The notes under the pieces are model-generated. The model was not told the DNA's origin. It saw only the letters and a list, made by a program, of their open reading frames with translations, and made no database searches. Below, in pieces: positions 42,483 to 51,164 of a DNA stretch of 64,000 bases. Source of the stretch: PKWO01 sp036384915 (GTDB lineage Bacteria; Pseudomonadota; Gammaproteobacteria; Burkholderiales; Burkholderiaceae_D); contig DASVLJ010000038.1 in the NCBI GenBank assembly GCA_036384915.1, positions 62,001-126,000 of the forward strand, written 5' to 3'. A program made the translations under genes and the position numbers. Position 1 is the stretch's first letter. The number at the start of each line of letters is the position of its first letter.

Positions 42483-44720
42483 CTAACGGAACTCCTTCAC
42501 TAAATCATGCAATTCCTCGAGATGGCTGCCGAAGCGCTCCCAACGCGCCAGCGAGGTCTTGTAAATCGGCTTGCGCACCTGCGCCGCGCTGGCGGTCTTG
42601 ACGCGCCGCTTGTTTTCGTGGAACGCCAGGCAACGCCCATCCCACGGCAAGCCGAGATAGTCGAGCAGGCGGCGCGCCTGACCTTCGGTATCGGCCACCA
42701 TGGCCTCGTACGGCATATCGAGTATCGTACCCTGCGGCAGCACGGCATGCCAGTGGCGCATGAGCCTGATGTAGCGCGAATAGTAACGGCCCAGCATGCC
42801 CAGGTCGTAAGAATAGGCCAGGTTGGCGCCGTCGAACAGCCGCGAATAGCAGGAGAAGCAGGAATCCATCGGGTCGCGCATGGCGTGAACGATCTTCGCT
42901 TGCGGCAGCATCAGGCGGATCATGCCGATATAGAAGAAATTGGCCGGCATCTTGTCCGTGATGCGGCCCGCTTGCGGCGCCGCCGACCACAGGCGCTCGT
43001 TGTATTGCTCGCCCAGGCGGTGAAAAACCTCGGGCGGAAAATCCGCCACGGCTTCGGGAAAATTTCCCGGGTCGGATTGCGGCATGGCCGACATGATGAC
43101 TTCGCTCAGGTCGGACCGCTCTCCGGCGCCGTGAACGCCGGGGCAGCTCGCAAGGATCTGCTCCAGCAGCGAGGTGCCCGAACGCGGCATGCCGACGATG
43201 AAGATCGGCGCCCTGCCGCCGTGATCAATCTGCGGGCGCGCGGCGAAAAACTCCTTCGAAAACAGCGACGTCATGCGTTCCAGCATGGCGTCCTCGCGTG
43301 CGTCGTCCCACACGAGCGTAGCGGCCTTCAAGCCGTTGCCGGTGCGATAGGCGGCAAAGGCCGCATCGAATGCGCCGACATCTTCGCGTGCCTTGCCGAC
43401 GGCGAACCAGTAGCGGATCTGCGCCTCGACGGGTTGCGCCTCCACCCCGGCCCGCAGCTGTTCCAGCATCTCCAGATGCGGGTCTTGCGCCTGGTAGGTC
43501 TTGAGCGGCGCCAGCGCGTAGTGCGATTCGATGAGATCGGGCTTCAAGGCGATCGCGGCGGCGTATTCCGCTGCGGCTTCCTCGAGCCGGCTTTGCTCCT
43601 TCAGGGTATTGCCGAGATTGTTGTGCGCCTTGGCGTGCTGCGCGTCCTGCGCGAGCGCGGCGCGGTAGCTCGCTTCGGCATCCTCCAGACGCGACAGCTC
43701 CTTGTACACATTGCCCAGGTTGTAGTGGACTTCGGCATAGTCCGGCCGCAGGCGCAGGGCTTCCCGGTAGCTCTGTTCGGCTTGCGCCGCACGGCCCTGT
43801 TCGCGCAACACGTTGCCGAGGTCGCAGTGCGCCTCGGCGAAATCCGGTTTCAATACGAGCGCTCGCCTGTGGCTGGCTTCGGCTTGCGCCAGCATGCCTT
43901 GATCCGCCAGCTCGCCTTCCGCCGTGCGCGCCAGCTTGCGCAAAGCGACGCCGAGGCCGTTGTGCGCCTCGGCATTGGCGGCATCGAGTTGCAGGGCGCG
44001 GCGATAGTGTTCGACCCCTTCGGCGGCGCGCTCCTGCGCCGTCAGGATATGGCCGAGATAGGTTTCGGCATCGGCCAGGCCCGCATCGAGCGACAGGGCC
44101 ATGACGAGGTCGCGCTCGGCATCGCCGTGGCGGCCGCTTGCGTATTCGATGATGGCGAGGTTGCGCCAGGCTTGTGCATCGCGCGGTTTGTGCTTCAGCA
44201 GTTGGCGCAGGGATTGCTCGGCTTCGTCACGCCTGCCCTGTTGCTGCAGTACGACGGCGAGATTGCTCCAGGCTTCGGCCAGCTCAGGCTGCGATTGCAA
44301 TACCGCGCGGTATGCCGTTTCCGCCTCGCTCAGACGGCCCAATGCGAGGCAGGCGTTGGCGAGGTTGTAGCGCGCGGGCAGGTAATGCGCGTTCAAGGCC
44401 AGTACTGTGCGATAGCAAACGACGGCTTCCTCGAGCCGCCCCTGCTCCAGCAAGGCGGTACCGAGGTTGTAATGCGCTTCGGCGTCGCCGGCCATCAATT
44501 CGGCGGCGCGCGTCAGGGGCGCGATGGCATCGGCCAGGCGGTGCTGTTGCTTGAGCACGGCGCCAAGCGCTTTCCAGCCGAAGCCGTCTTGCGGGTAACG
44601 CGAAGTCAGTGCGCGCGCCTGCTGCTCCGCCTCGCCATAGCGGCGCTGGCCGAACAAAGCCACCAGAGCTTCGACCTCAGGCCGAGCGGGACGGCCGTGG
44701 GCTTCTGTGCTTGCGCTCAC
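42483..44720 (-). CDS. TPR-repeat sulfotransferase, long form
   Basis: A 745-residue protein with about twelve tetratricopeptide repeats over residues 15-450, each with the LG-NLG-E/A-Y signature, followed by a sulfotransferase domain. Its PAPS-binding P-loop is IVGMPRSGTSLLEQIL and the 3'-phosphate region is KIVHAMRDPMDSCFSCYS. Bacterial members transfer sulfate to carbohydrates or proteins, but the substrate is unknown. The start is set at GTG 44720, with a GGAG site; a TTG farther upstream is possible. A shorter paralogue lies at 45447-47201 beyond the HxlR gene. Confidence 0.88.
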   Translation of the reverse strand: MSASTEAHGRPARPEVEALVALFGQRRYGEAEQQARALTSRYPQDGFGWKALGAVLKQQHRLADAIAPLTRAAELMAGDAEAHYNLGTALLEQGRLEEAVVCYRTVLALNAHYLPARYNLANACLALGRLSEAETAYRAVLQSQPELAEAWSNLAVVLQQQGRRDEAEQSLRQLLKHKPRDAQAWRNLAIIEYASGRHGDAERDLVMALSLDAGLADAETYLGHILTAQERAAEGVEHYRRALQLDAANAEAHNGLGVALRKLARTAEGELADQGMLAQAEASHRRALVLKPDFAEAHCDLGNVLREQGRAAQAEQSYREALRLRPDYAEVHYNLGNVYKELSRLEDAEASYRAALAQDAQHAKAHNNLGNTLKEQSRLEEAAAEYAAAIALKPDLIESHYALAPLKTYQAQDPHLEMLEQLRAGVEAQPVEAQIRYWFAVGKAREDVGAFDAAFAAYRTGNGLKAATLVWDDAREDAMLERMTSLFSKEFFAARPQIDHGGRAPIFIVGMPRSGTSLLEQILASCPGVHGAGERSDLSEVIMSAMPQSDPGNFPEAVADFPPEVFHRLGEQYNERLWSAAPQAGRITDKMPANFFYIGMIRLMLPQAKIVHAMRDPMDSCFSCYSRLFDGANLAYSYDLGMLGRYYSRYIRLMRHWHAVLPQGTILDMPYEAMVADTEGQARRLLDYLGLPWDGRCLAFHENKRRVKTASAAQVRKPIYKTSLARWERFGSHLEELHDLVKEFR

Positions 44721-44946
44721 GGAGCAAATCTCCAGCGGAACCAAAGTGGACAATGCTACCGCAGATTATTCTGAACTGTTAACTTCATTTCAAGAATTTG
44801 CGTCGCAACGCACTACCCGCACCACCCGCCGCCGAGCGCCCTGGACGCAACGACGGTAGCGCGCACGGAACCGGGCTCGGCCACGGCAAGTTCCGCGAGA
44901 GCAATAGCGAGTATCATTAAGGCATCCACGCAACGTGAGGTCAAAA

Positions 44947-45465
44947 ATGCAACGCAAAAGTTTCGGCGGCATGCAATGCCCCATCGCCCGCAGTCTGGAG
45001 CGCGTCGGCGAGTGGTGGAGCATCCTGATCCTGCGCGATGCGTTTTACGGCCTCACCCGTTTCGACGAGTTCCAGAAAAGCCTCTCCATCGCGCCCAACA
45101 TGCTGACGCGCCGCTTGAATGCGCTGGTGGAAGAAGGCTTGATGGAGCGTCGCCAATATTGCGAAAAGCCGCCGCGCTTCGACTACCATTTGACTGAACG
45201 CGGGCGCGATTTCCGCCCGGTGATGTTGGCCCTCATGAACTGGGGCAACAAGCATTTCGCGCCGGAAGGCAAGGCTGTGGTGCTGGTCGATGCCGACAGC
45301 GGAGAACCGGTCGAACCTGTGCTGTACGACTGCGAACACGACAAGAGAATTACCGCAGACTCGCACTATGTCGGTCTCGGCCCGGTAGCCGACGAGGGCG
45401 TGGTCAAACGCATCGAGCGCGCGAACGAACTACGCCTGGCGAAAATTCAGGCATCGGCCCAATAG
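44947..45465 (+). CDS. HxlR-family transcriptional regulator
   Basis: A 172-residue regulator with the HxlR winged helix: CPIARSLERVGEWWSILILRDAFYGLTRFDEF, IAPNMLTRRLNALVEEGLMER and the YHLTERGRDF wing. The Cys in MQCPI is conserved in HxlR proteins that sense reactive electrophiles. It is a lone plus-strand gene between two TPR-sulfotransferases on the minus strand. Its 3' end overlaps the convergent sulfotransferase by 19 bp. Targets unknown. Confidence 0.9.
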   Translation: MQRKSFGGMQCPIARSLERVGEWWSILILRDAFYGLTRFDEFQKSLSIAPNMLTRRLNALVEEGLMERRQYCEKPPRFDYHLTERGRDFRPVMLALMNWGNKHFAPEGKAVVLVDADSGEPVEPVLYDCEHDKRITADSHYVGLGPVADEGVVKRIERANELRLAKIQASAQ

Positions 45466-47201
45466 CCAAGTTCGTCGCCCAGCGCAGCGCGCAATTCGTC
45501 GAGGTGAGGTTCGTAGCGCTTCCAGCGCGACAATGAACTGCGGTAGACGGGCCGGCGCACTTGTGCCGCGCTGACGGTCTTCACCTTGCGCTCGTTGCGG
45601 TGGAAATCGAGGCAGTTCCCGTCCCAGGGTATGCCGAGAAAATCGAGCACGCGCCGCGCCTGGCCTTCGGTATCGGCCACCACGTCCTCATAGCGCACGT
45701 CGAGGATACTGCCGGCCGGCAGCACGGCGTGCCAATGGCGCATCAGACGCGCGTAGCGGCGGAAGCAGCGGCCCAACGTGCCGAGATCGTAGGCAAAATT
45801 CAAATTGCTCTGGTCGAACAGGCAGGCATAGTTGGAAAAGCAGGTATCCATCGGATGGCGCATGGCGTGGATGACCTTGACGCCGGGCAGGATGCGATGC
45901 AACAGGCCGATAAAGAGGAAGTTCGACAACAGCTTGTCCACCATGCGCTCGGCTTGCGGTGCGCGTTGACGCAAGGCACGCATATAACGCTCGGCAATGG
46001 CGCCCAGGGCTTGCCCGTCCATGGACGGTATCGCAGTCGGGTAGCGGGAAAAATCGCCGTTCGGCATGGCGGCTTTGACGGCCTCATGCAAATCGGTCAC
46101 TTCGCCCACGCCCACCACGCCGGGGCAACTCGCGAGAATCTGCTCCAGCAGCGTAGTGCCCGAACGCGGCATGCCCACAATCAGGACAGGCGGCCGGCCC
46201 GGCGGCGGCGCCAACGGCGCTTGCTCCAGGTAGTCGCGCGAGAAGACTTCAACGATGCGGTCGGTCATTGCCTCCTCGGCCGCTTCGTCAATCGGAGTCT
46301 GGCCGTGCTTCAAGCGGTTGCCCTCGCGGTATGCGTCAAACGAAGCATCGTACCGCGCCGCATCTTCGCGCCACTTGCCTAGCGCGAACCAATAGCGTAA
46401 GCGCGTCTGCAAGGGCATGTTCGGCGCCTGCGCTTGCAAGGCTTCAAGCGCTTCGAGGTAATGCTGCCCGTTCCGCAGGCTGGACAAATTGCTCAACGTA
46501 GAGAGAGTGAAATGCGCGTGCACGAAATCGGGCTTGAGCGCGATGGCGGTCTCGAACGCAGCCACCGCTTCGGGCAGGCGCCCCAGTTCCTTGAGGGCCA
46601 GGCCGAGATTGCCATGCGCTTCGGCAAAGCCGGGCCGCACGGCCAATGCCTGGCGAAAGCAGGTTTCGGCCTCTTGCGCCCGCTGCTGATCGAGCAGCAG
46701 GACGCCGAGATTGTTGTGTCCTTCCGCGATAGACGGGTCGATGGCGAGTGCGGCACGATAATAGCCTTCCGCCTCAAGCGGCTGACCGCTTTCGGCCAGC
46801 GCCCGCCCCATCGAAAACAGAGCTGGCACGTGGCGCGCATTCATGCTCAAGGTGCGGCGCAAATGTGCCTGCGCCTCGGCCGCACGGCCCGACGACAGCA
46901 GGACTTCGCCGAGGTTGTAGCTGACGTCGACATCATGCGGCAGCAGGCTGGCGGCGCGCTGCAAGGGAACCAAGGCTTCCGCCTGCCGCCCCTGGAATTG
47001 CAAGCCCATGCAAAGCGCCTTCCAACTGATGCCATGGTCGGGAAAGCGGGAAGTCAGGCCGCGCGCCGTATGCTCCATCTCGGCGAACCGGCGCTGTTCG
47101 AACAGCGCGGCCAGGGCGGCGATTTCATCCTGCCCGGGTTCGCGGCCACGGCCGACGGCGTCTGCAGGTTTGACTCCGGCGCTTCCATGTTCGCTCTGCA
47201 T
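45447..47201 (-). CDS. TPR-repeat sulfotransferase, short form
   Basis: A 584-residue paralogue of the protein at 42483-44720. It has about six TPR repeats (residues 20-260) and the same sulfotransferase domain: P-loop LIVGMPRSGTTLLEQIL and KVIHAMRHPMDTCFSNYA. The strong match in the catalytic half, with a shorter repeat array, indicates duplication followed by loss or gain of TPR units. Its 3' end overlaps the HxlR gene. Substrate unknown. Confidence 0.88.
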   Translation of the reverse strand: MQSEHGSAGVKPADAVGRGREPGQDEIAALAALFEQRRFAEMEHTARGLTSRFPDHGISWKALCMGLQFQGRQAEALVPLQRAASLLPHDVDVSYNLGEVLLSSGRAAEAQAHLRRTLSMNARHVPALFSMGRALAESGQPLEAEGYYRAALAIDPSIAEGHNNLGVLLLDQQRAQEAETCFRQALAVRPGFAEAHGNLGLALKELGRLPEAVAAFETAIALKPDFVHAHFTLSTLSNLSSLRNGQHYLEALEALQAQAPNMPLQTRLRYWFALGKWREDAARYDASFDAYREGNRLKHGQTPIDEAAEEAMTDRIVEVFSRDYLEQAPLAPPPGRPPVLIVGMPRSGTTLLEQILASCPGVVGVGEVTDLHEAVKAAMPNGDFSRYPTAIPSMDGQALGAIAERYMRALRQRAPQAERMVDKLLSNFLFIGLLHRILPGVKVIHAMRHPMDTCFSNYACLFDQSNLNFAYDLGTLGRCFRRYARLMRHWHAVLPAGSILDVRYEDVVADTEGQARRVLDFLGIPWDGNCLDFHRNERKVKTVSAAQVRRPVYRSSLSRWKRYEPHLDELRAALGDELGYWADA

Positions 47202-47380
47202 GGTGATATTTTGTCAATTATGCAAACGCGTTTAATTTATACATTTCCATGCGGAAATATCAATCTTTGAAATAATTTGTTACACAACTGTAGATTGAAG
47301 TGAAACGGGTGGGCAAGACCCCTTGCCTTGAAATGAGCGCGAGGCGAAAAGTGCCTCACCCTGCGGGTTATTACCTGCTG

Positions 47381-47917
47381 CTAACGCATGCGTGAGGGCA
47401 GCTTGACGGTTTTCCCGGCAAGCATGAACGATCCCCAGCCCCGGTGATGCATGGTCTCCGGATTCCTGCACCGCGGATCGGTCCAGGCCTGGACCACTTC
47501 CAGGACAAAAAAATCGTAGCGCGGCACGAAGCGGGTATCGACCACGCGGCACTCCAGATTGGCGTAACACTGCGCGATCAAGGGCGCGGCTACCTTGGAA
47601 GCCGGCGCGCGCTGCAAACCGTATTGCGCGAACTTGTCGGTATCGCGGCCCGATGCGTTGCCGCAGGCGACTACTTGCTGCCCAAGATCGGACGTTGGTA
47701 TATTCAAAACACATTCGCGGCTCGACTTCAAGGCGCGATGGCTGAAATTGCGGCCGCTGATCACGACGCCCACCAGCGGCGGCTCGAACTCCATCATCGT
47801 GTGCCAGGACATGGTCATCGCGTTGTCGCGGCCCTTATCGGCCGTGCTCAGCAGCACGACCGGCCCGGTTTCCAGCAGGCCGTAAACTTTTTCGAGCGGG
47901 TAGGCGCGTTTCTTCAC
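47381..47917 (-). CDS. flavin reductase family protein
   Basis: A 178-residue FMN-binding split-barrel protein of the flavin reductase family. Features are GPVVLLSTADKGRDNAMTMSWHTM, PPLVGVVISGRNFSHRALKSSRECVLNIP and an FVPRYDFFVLEVVQAW strand. It may transfer electrons between flavin and NAD(P)H or act as a flavoredoxin. The GTG start at 47917 lies one base after the flavodoxin stop. It is the third gene of phasin-flavodoxin-flavin reductase, transcribed away from two FNR-type boxes. Confidence 0.8.
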   Translation of the reverse strand: MKKRAYPLEKVYGLLETGPVVLLSTADKGRDNAMTMSWHTMMEFEPPLVGVVISGRNFSHRALKSSRECVLNIPTSDLGQQVVACGNASGRDTDKFAQYGLQRAPASKVAAPLIAQCYANLECRVVDTRFVPRYDFFVLEVVQAWTDPRCRNPETMHHRGWGSFMLAGKTVKLPSRMR

Positions 47918-47918
47918 G

Positions 47919-48407
47919 TCAGGCGTCGGTGCATTGCGCGGCGAACTGGTCGACAAAACTCTGCGCCTTTGCGCCGTACATGCCGCCTTCGACTTCATCG
48001 TGCGTCAACACCAATGTCGCAACCGGCTCACGTTCGCACTCCAGTGCCAGTTGGCCCAGGGCTTTCCCGCCGCCCGACCCGCCCATGGTGCAGAAAGCGG
48101 CGATGCGCTTGAATTTTCCGCGGTTCCCGGCGAGATAGCTGCGCAACGGAGAACTGATGTCGCTGCCCCATACGGGCGTGCCGGCAACCACGAGATCGTA
48201 GCTTGCCGGATTCTTGTTCGGGGCTTCGATGGCCGGGTGGCGCTTCGACAGTACGTCGATCAACGAACGCGCATACCCCGCCACGCCGTCGCGCGAACGC
48301 ACTTCGCGGATTTCCTCGATATCGCAGCCGCTGCGCCGGGCGATATCCTTGGCGAGCAGCCGGGTAATGCCGGTGCGCGAATAGTAGACGAGCAAAATTC
48401 TGGCCAT
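47919..48407 (-). CDS. flavodoxin family protein
   Basis: A 162-residue flavodoxin-fold protein. The phosphate loop for FMN is YYSRTGITRLLAKDIA at residues 9-24, and LVVAGTPVWGSDISSPLRSYL and AAFCTMGGSGGGKALGQL supply the isoalloxazine loops. It carries electrons at low potential. The ATG at 48407 has a GGAG site. It stands between the phasin gene (20 bp) and the flavin reductase gene (1 bp), so the pair likely works as one redox unit. Confidence 0.88.
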   Translation of the reverse strand: MARILLVYYSRTGITRLLAKDIARRSGCDIEEIREVRSRDGVAGYARSLIDVLSKRHPAIEAPNKNPASYDLVVAGTPVWGSDISSPLRSYLAGNRGKFKRIAAFCTMGGSGGGKALGQLALECEREPVATLVLTHDEVEGGMYGAKAQSFVDQFAAQCTDA

Positions 48408-48427
48408 GGTGTGTCTCCTGTGAGCGT

Positions 48428-48925
48428 TCAGCTTCCAGCGGATAAGCCGGCCTGCACCGTCTTGAGGAATTGACCCGACATCTCCGTCATTTGACGCCAG
48501 TTGTTCCCGGCCAGATCGAAAATTGAGCGCGCGATGGCGTTCATGTCCGGCAATCCGCTTGCTCCATGCGCCGATGGCGCCTGGGCGCGATTGAACGGGG
48601 CAGGAACCGGCATGGGTAAGACTCCCCCGGCCTCGACCCACGATTGCGCCAGCAGCGTGGCGACTTCCGACGAATAGCGCTGGAACTCGGTACAGCGCGC
48701 CATGAACTCCGATAGCTCAAGCGTACAGGCTTCCTGCATGCTCTTCGCCGCCAGAATGCGCGCGCCCGCTTCGCGCGAATGCTCCTGCAAATCGAGCAGA
48801 TAACGCTGATTCGCATCGATGAACTTGGCGGCGGCGCCGGAGAATGCATCGAACGCCCTGCTCGCTTGCCGGCGCGGATCGGCTGCGTCGGCATTGCCGT
48901 TCGCGCTTCCGGATTTTGTGTCCAT
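48428..48925 (-). CDS. phasin family protein
   Basis: A 165-residue helical protein with phasin_2 character: ASRAFDAFSGAAAKFIDANQRYLLDLQEHSREAGARILAAKSMQEACTLELSEF fits a phasin coat helix. Phasins cover polyhydroxyalkanoate granules. ATG 48925 follows an AGGAGA site. It is the first gene of the minus-strand arm of a divergent cluster whose intergenic region has a perfect FNR box, consistent with PHA use under low oxygen. The family call is by amphipathic pattern and is moderate. Confidence 0.65.
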   Translation of the reverse strand: MDTKSGSANGNADAADPRRQASRAFDAFSGAAAKFIDANQRYLLDLQEHSREAGARILAAKSMQEACTLELSEFMARCTEFQRYSSEVATLLAQSWVEAGGVLPMPVPAPFNRAQAPSAHGASGLPDMNAIARSIFDLAGNNWRQMTEMSGQFLKTVQAGLSAGS

Positions 48926-48988
48926 GAATGTCTCCTCCTGGCTTCCGTGTCTTCGCATTTCAATGTATGCCGTTTGCCGCGGCGACGA

Positions 48989-49002
48989 TTGATGCAAATC
49001 AA
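48989..49002. promoter_or_regulatory. FNR/ANR-type box 1
   Basis: TTGATGCAAATCAA is a perfect match to the FNR consensus TTGAT-N4-ATCAA. It lies 64 bp upstream of the phasin start and 154 bp upstream of the DUF2892 gene, so it is placed to control the minus-strand arm. Confidence 0.8.
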
Positions 49003-49052
49003 ACAGGCCTGCAATCCTCTTGCGGCACGCGCAACACCCACCAAGCGCAGCT

Positions 49053-49066
49053 TTGACCTAGATCAA
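49053..49066. promoter_or_regulatory. FNR/ANR-type box 2
   Basis: TTGACCTAGATCAA matches the FNR consensus with one change (C for T at position 5). It lies 90 bp upstream of the DUF2892 gene and is oriented to serve the plus-strand arm. Confidence 0.65.
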
Positions 49067-49155
49067 TCTGCGGCGCGCGCATTTGGCTAAGCTCGACTAC
49101 CGAAGTACTCGCATATTCCGCGCATGGCAAATGCGCGCAACGAAAGGAAACAAAC

Positions 49156-49350
49156 ATGAAAACCAATGTCGGCTATGTCGACCGCAGTTTGCGCATCGCG
49201 ATCGGCCTTTCCCTGATGGTGGCGGCAGGCACAGGATTCATCGGGCCGTGGGGCTGGCTCGGTCTGGTGCCACTGGCGACCGGCGTGTTCCGCTTCTGCC
49301 CCGCTTACCTGGTTCTCGGCATTCGCACCTGCGATACCGAAGGCAAATAA
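49156..49350 (+). CDS. DUF2892 (YgaP-type) membrane protein
   Basis: A 64-residue protein: MKTNVGYVDRSLRIAIGL, a double hydrophobic segment (LSLMVAAGTGFIGPWGWLGLVPLATGVF) and the FCPAYLVLGIRTC motif, with Cys pair typical of the DUF2892 membrane domain found at the C terminus of rhodanese YgaP. Usually linked to sulfur or low-oxygen metabolism. It heads the plus-strand arm opposite the phasin gene. Confidence 0.88.
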   Translation: MKTNVGYVDRSLRIAIGLSLMVAAGTGFIGPWGWLGLVPLATGVFRFCPAYLVLGIRTCDTEGK

Positions 49351-49374
49351 GACGAACAGACCCTGGATACGCCA

Positions 49375-49737
49375 ATGACCGCCCCGGACACTTTTTACCG
49401 TGACCTGACCCAATCCATTTCCCGAAACCTGACAACACTGCGTACCGACACCCCGGATGTGATGACGGCGTTCAACAACATGGCCCGCGCCGCGACGCAG
49501 GACGGCGCGCTGGACAAGAAAACCAAGGAATTGATCGCATTGGCACTGGGAGTTGCCGCACATTGCGATGCCTGCATCGGTTTTCACGTGCAAGCCCTCG
49601 TGCGGCTGGGAGCCGGCAAGAAGGAAATCGAAGAAGCACTGGGCATGGCGGTGTACATGGGCGGCGGGCCATCCCTGATGTATTCGGCCAATGCGATGAA
49701 GGCTTACCACGAGTTTTCCGGAACCGCGCCGGCCTAG
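49375..49737 (+). CDS. carboxymuconolactone decarboxylase / AhpD-like protein
   Basis: A 120-residue all-helical CMD-domain protein with the AhpD-type CxxC redox motif (AHCDACIGFHV) and downstream His, followed by EIEEALGMAVYMGGGPSL. Such proteins act as peroxidase reductants or CxxC oxidoreductases rather than true decarboxylases. It lies 24 bp after the DUF2892 gene and 53 bp before the Spy-like gene, in the putative FNR-controlled arm. Confidence 0.88.
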   Translation: MTAPDTFYRDLTQSISRNLTTLRTDTPDVMTAFNNMARAATQDGALDKKTKELIALALGVAAHCDACIGFHVQALVRLGAGKKEIEEALGMAVYMGGGPSLMYSANAMKAYHEFSGTAPA

Positions 49738-49790
49738 CAGGATTGTCCGCCCCCGTCGGCGGGGACAAACCACTTGAACAGGAGAGAATC

Positions 49791-50372
49791 ATGAAAGCAT
49801 CCACCGTAAACTGGAAGCGCTATGCGATTGCCGCTGCATGCGCCGTCTCGCTGGCCGGCCTGTGCACCGCAGCCGAAACAAAAGACGACATGCACGCCGC
49901 AATGATGGAAGGACAGCATGCCAAAGACCACGACAAAGCCGGTGGCATGGACTGGATCAAGCATACGCGCGACACCTTGGGCGAGCTAAAGCGCAAACTC
50001 AACCTGACGCCAGCCCAGGCGCCGGCATGGGACGCCTGGTCCGCCGGCATCATGGGCGATGCCGGCCACCAGCTTTCATCCGAATCCGCCGCCTGCGAGC
50101 ATATGCACGGCATGGGCGGCGAAGACTTGACGACGCCCGAACAGATGCAGCATGGCATTGCCTGCCTGCGCGCCAGGACTGCGGAGATGGAAGCCCATTT
50201 GTCTCAGCTCGAAGCGGCACAAGCGCGGACCAAGACCTTTTACGAGGCGCTGGATACCAACCAGCGCACGATCTTCGACATGTTCTGGCGTGAAATGCAC
50301 CATCGCTTCGGCGCTGGCGAAAAGCACGAGGGCATGGGCGGCATGTGCGACAAATCCGAACATGAGAAGTAG
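49791..50372 (+). CDS. Spy/CpxP-like (LTxxQ) periplasmic protein
   Basis: A 193-residue protein with signal peptide (KRYAIAAACAVSLAGLCTA) and a helical, His/Met-rich mature region. It holds an LNLTPAQAPAW motif close to the LTxxQ pattern of Spy/CpxP chaperones, and the His/Met runs (HEGMGGMCDKSEHEK) suggest metal contact. Spy-like proteins protect periplasmic proteins under envelope stress. ATG 49791 has a GGAGAG site. Third gene of the plus-strand arm. Confidence 0.7.
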   Translation: MKASTVNWKRYAIAAACAVSLAGLCTAAETKDDMHAAMMEGQHAKDHDKAGGMDWIKHTRDTLGELKRKLNLTPAQAPAWDAWSAGIMGDAGHQLSSESAACEHMHGMGGEDLTTPEQMQHGIACLRARTAEMEAHLSQLEAAQARTKTFYEALDTNQRTIFDMFWREMHHRFGAGEKHEGMGGMCDKSEHEK

Positions 50373-50424
50373 GAAACCGGAGTGAACCGCCGCGGCCGCT
50401 CATCCAATCCCGCAGGAGAAAATC

Positions 50425-50919
50425 ATGAAATCTTCATCCATCCGGCACGTAGCCACCGGCATAATGCTGGCGGCATGCGCAGCCCATCCCTTGGCCGCGC
50501 TCGCCCAAGTGCATGGGGGCAGCCACATCCCCGCGCCGACACACCCAGGTACGCATGGCGGGAATGTTCGTCCCGACAGAAGCCATCCGCATGGCGACGG
50601 CCGCAACTGGCACGGCGATGGACGACACTGGCATGGCGACGGCTTGGACTGGTGGAGTTTCGGTCTCGGCCTTGGTCTCGGCTGGGGAGTGCCGTATTAC
50701 AACTACCCTTACCCGAGCACAACCTACATCTATCCGGTGCTGCCTGAAGTGGTGGAAATCGCCCCGCCGGTCGCAGTCGCACCGGCCCCTCCGGCAACCC
50801 AGCAAAGCCAGGCGTATTGGTACTACTGCGCCTCGGCCAAGGCTTACTATCCTTATGTGCGGGAATGCCCCGAGGCTTGGCAGGTGGTGCCTGCAGCGCC
50901 GCCCGGTCCATCACAATAG
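50425..50919 (+). CDS. secreted hypothetical protein with YWYYC motif
   Basis: A 164-residue protein with signal peptide (ATGIMLAACAAHPLAALA). The first half carries His/Gly/Asp repeats (HGDGRNWHGDGRHWHGDG). The second half has Pro/Tyr-rich text and a C-terminal motif AYWYYCASAKAYYPYVRECPEAWQVV that is widespread in small exported proteins of proteobacteria. The two cysteines probably form a disulfide. Function unknown; outer envelope location is likely. Last gene of the arm. Confidence 0.7.
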   Translation: MKSSSIRHVATGIMLAACAAHPLAALAQVHGGSHIPAPTHPGTHGGNVRPDRSHPHGDGRNWHGDGRHWHGDGLDWWSFGLGLGLGWGVPYYNYPYPSTTYIYPVLPEVVEIAPPVAVAPAPPATQQSQAYWYYCASAKAYYPYVRECPEAWQVVPAAPPGPSQ

Positions 50920-51012
50920 AACCGGGACCCATCAGGGCCGCATAAAGGACATGAATCTGTCGCGCGACGGGCAAAGGATGATAAGCGTAGCACCACCCCT
51001 CACGTAAGAAAA

Positions 51013-51037
51013 AAGGCCTGTCGCAACGACAGGCCTT
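51013..51037 (-). terminator. intrinsic terminator after tRNA-Val
   Basis: A perfect 11-bp stem (aaggcctgtcg / cgacaggcctt) with a 3-nt loop. On the minus strand it is followed by a T run (the complement of aaaaaa at 51009-51014), so it ends transcripts of tRNA-Val and probably of the genes before it. Confidence 0.85.
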
Positions 51038-51046
51038 CGGTGTCTT

Positions 51047-51121
51047 TGGTGGGCGGTACTGGGATCGAACCAGTGACCCCTGCCGTGTGAAGGCAGTGCT
51101 CTACCGCTGAGCTAACCGCCC
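51047..51121 (-). tRNA. tRNA-Val (anticodon CAC)
   Basis: A 75-nt tRNA on the minus strand, with acceptor GGGCGGT / ACCGCCC, D-arm AGCTCAGCGGTAGAGCA, anticodon stem CTGCC/GGCAG around loop TTCACAC giving CAC, T-arm CTGGTTCGATCCCAG and encoded CCA. It is 43 bp beyond the dnaQ stop and before a strong terminator. Confidence 0.95.
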
Positions 51122-51164
51122 AAAGAGTCGAGCATTATGCCACAGTTTTTTGCCGGAATCAATT

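Noticed and set aside
42507..44774. 755-residue open frame antisense to the long TPR-sulfotransferase gene
   Set aside because: It mirrors the repeat structure of the TPR gene and has no domain of its own; the minus-strand frame has P-loop and TPR motifs.
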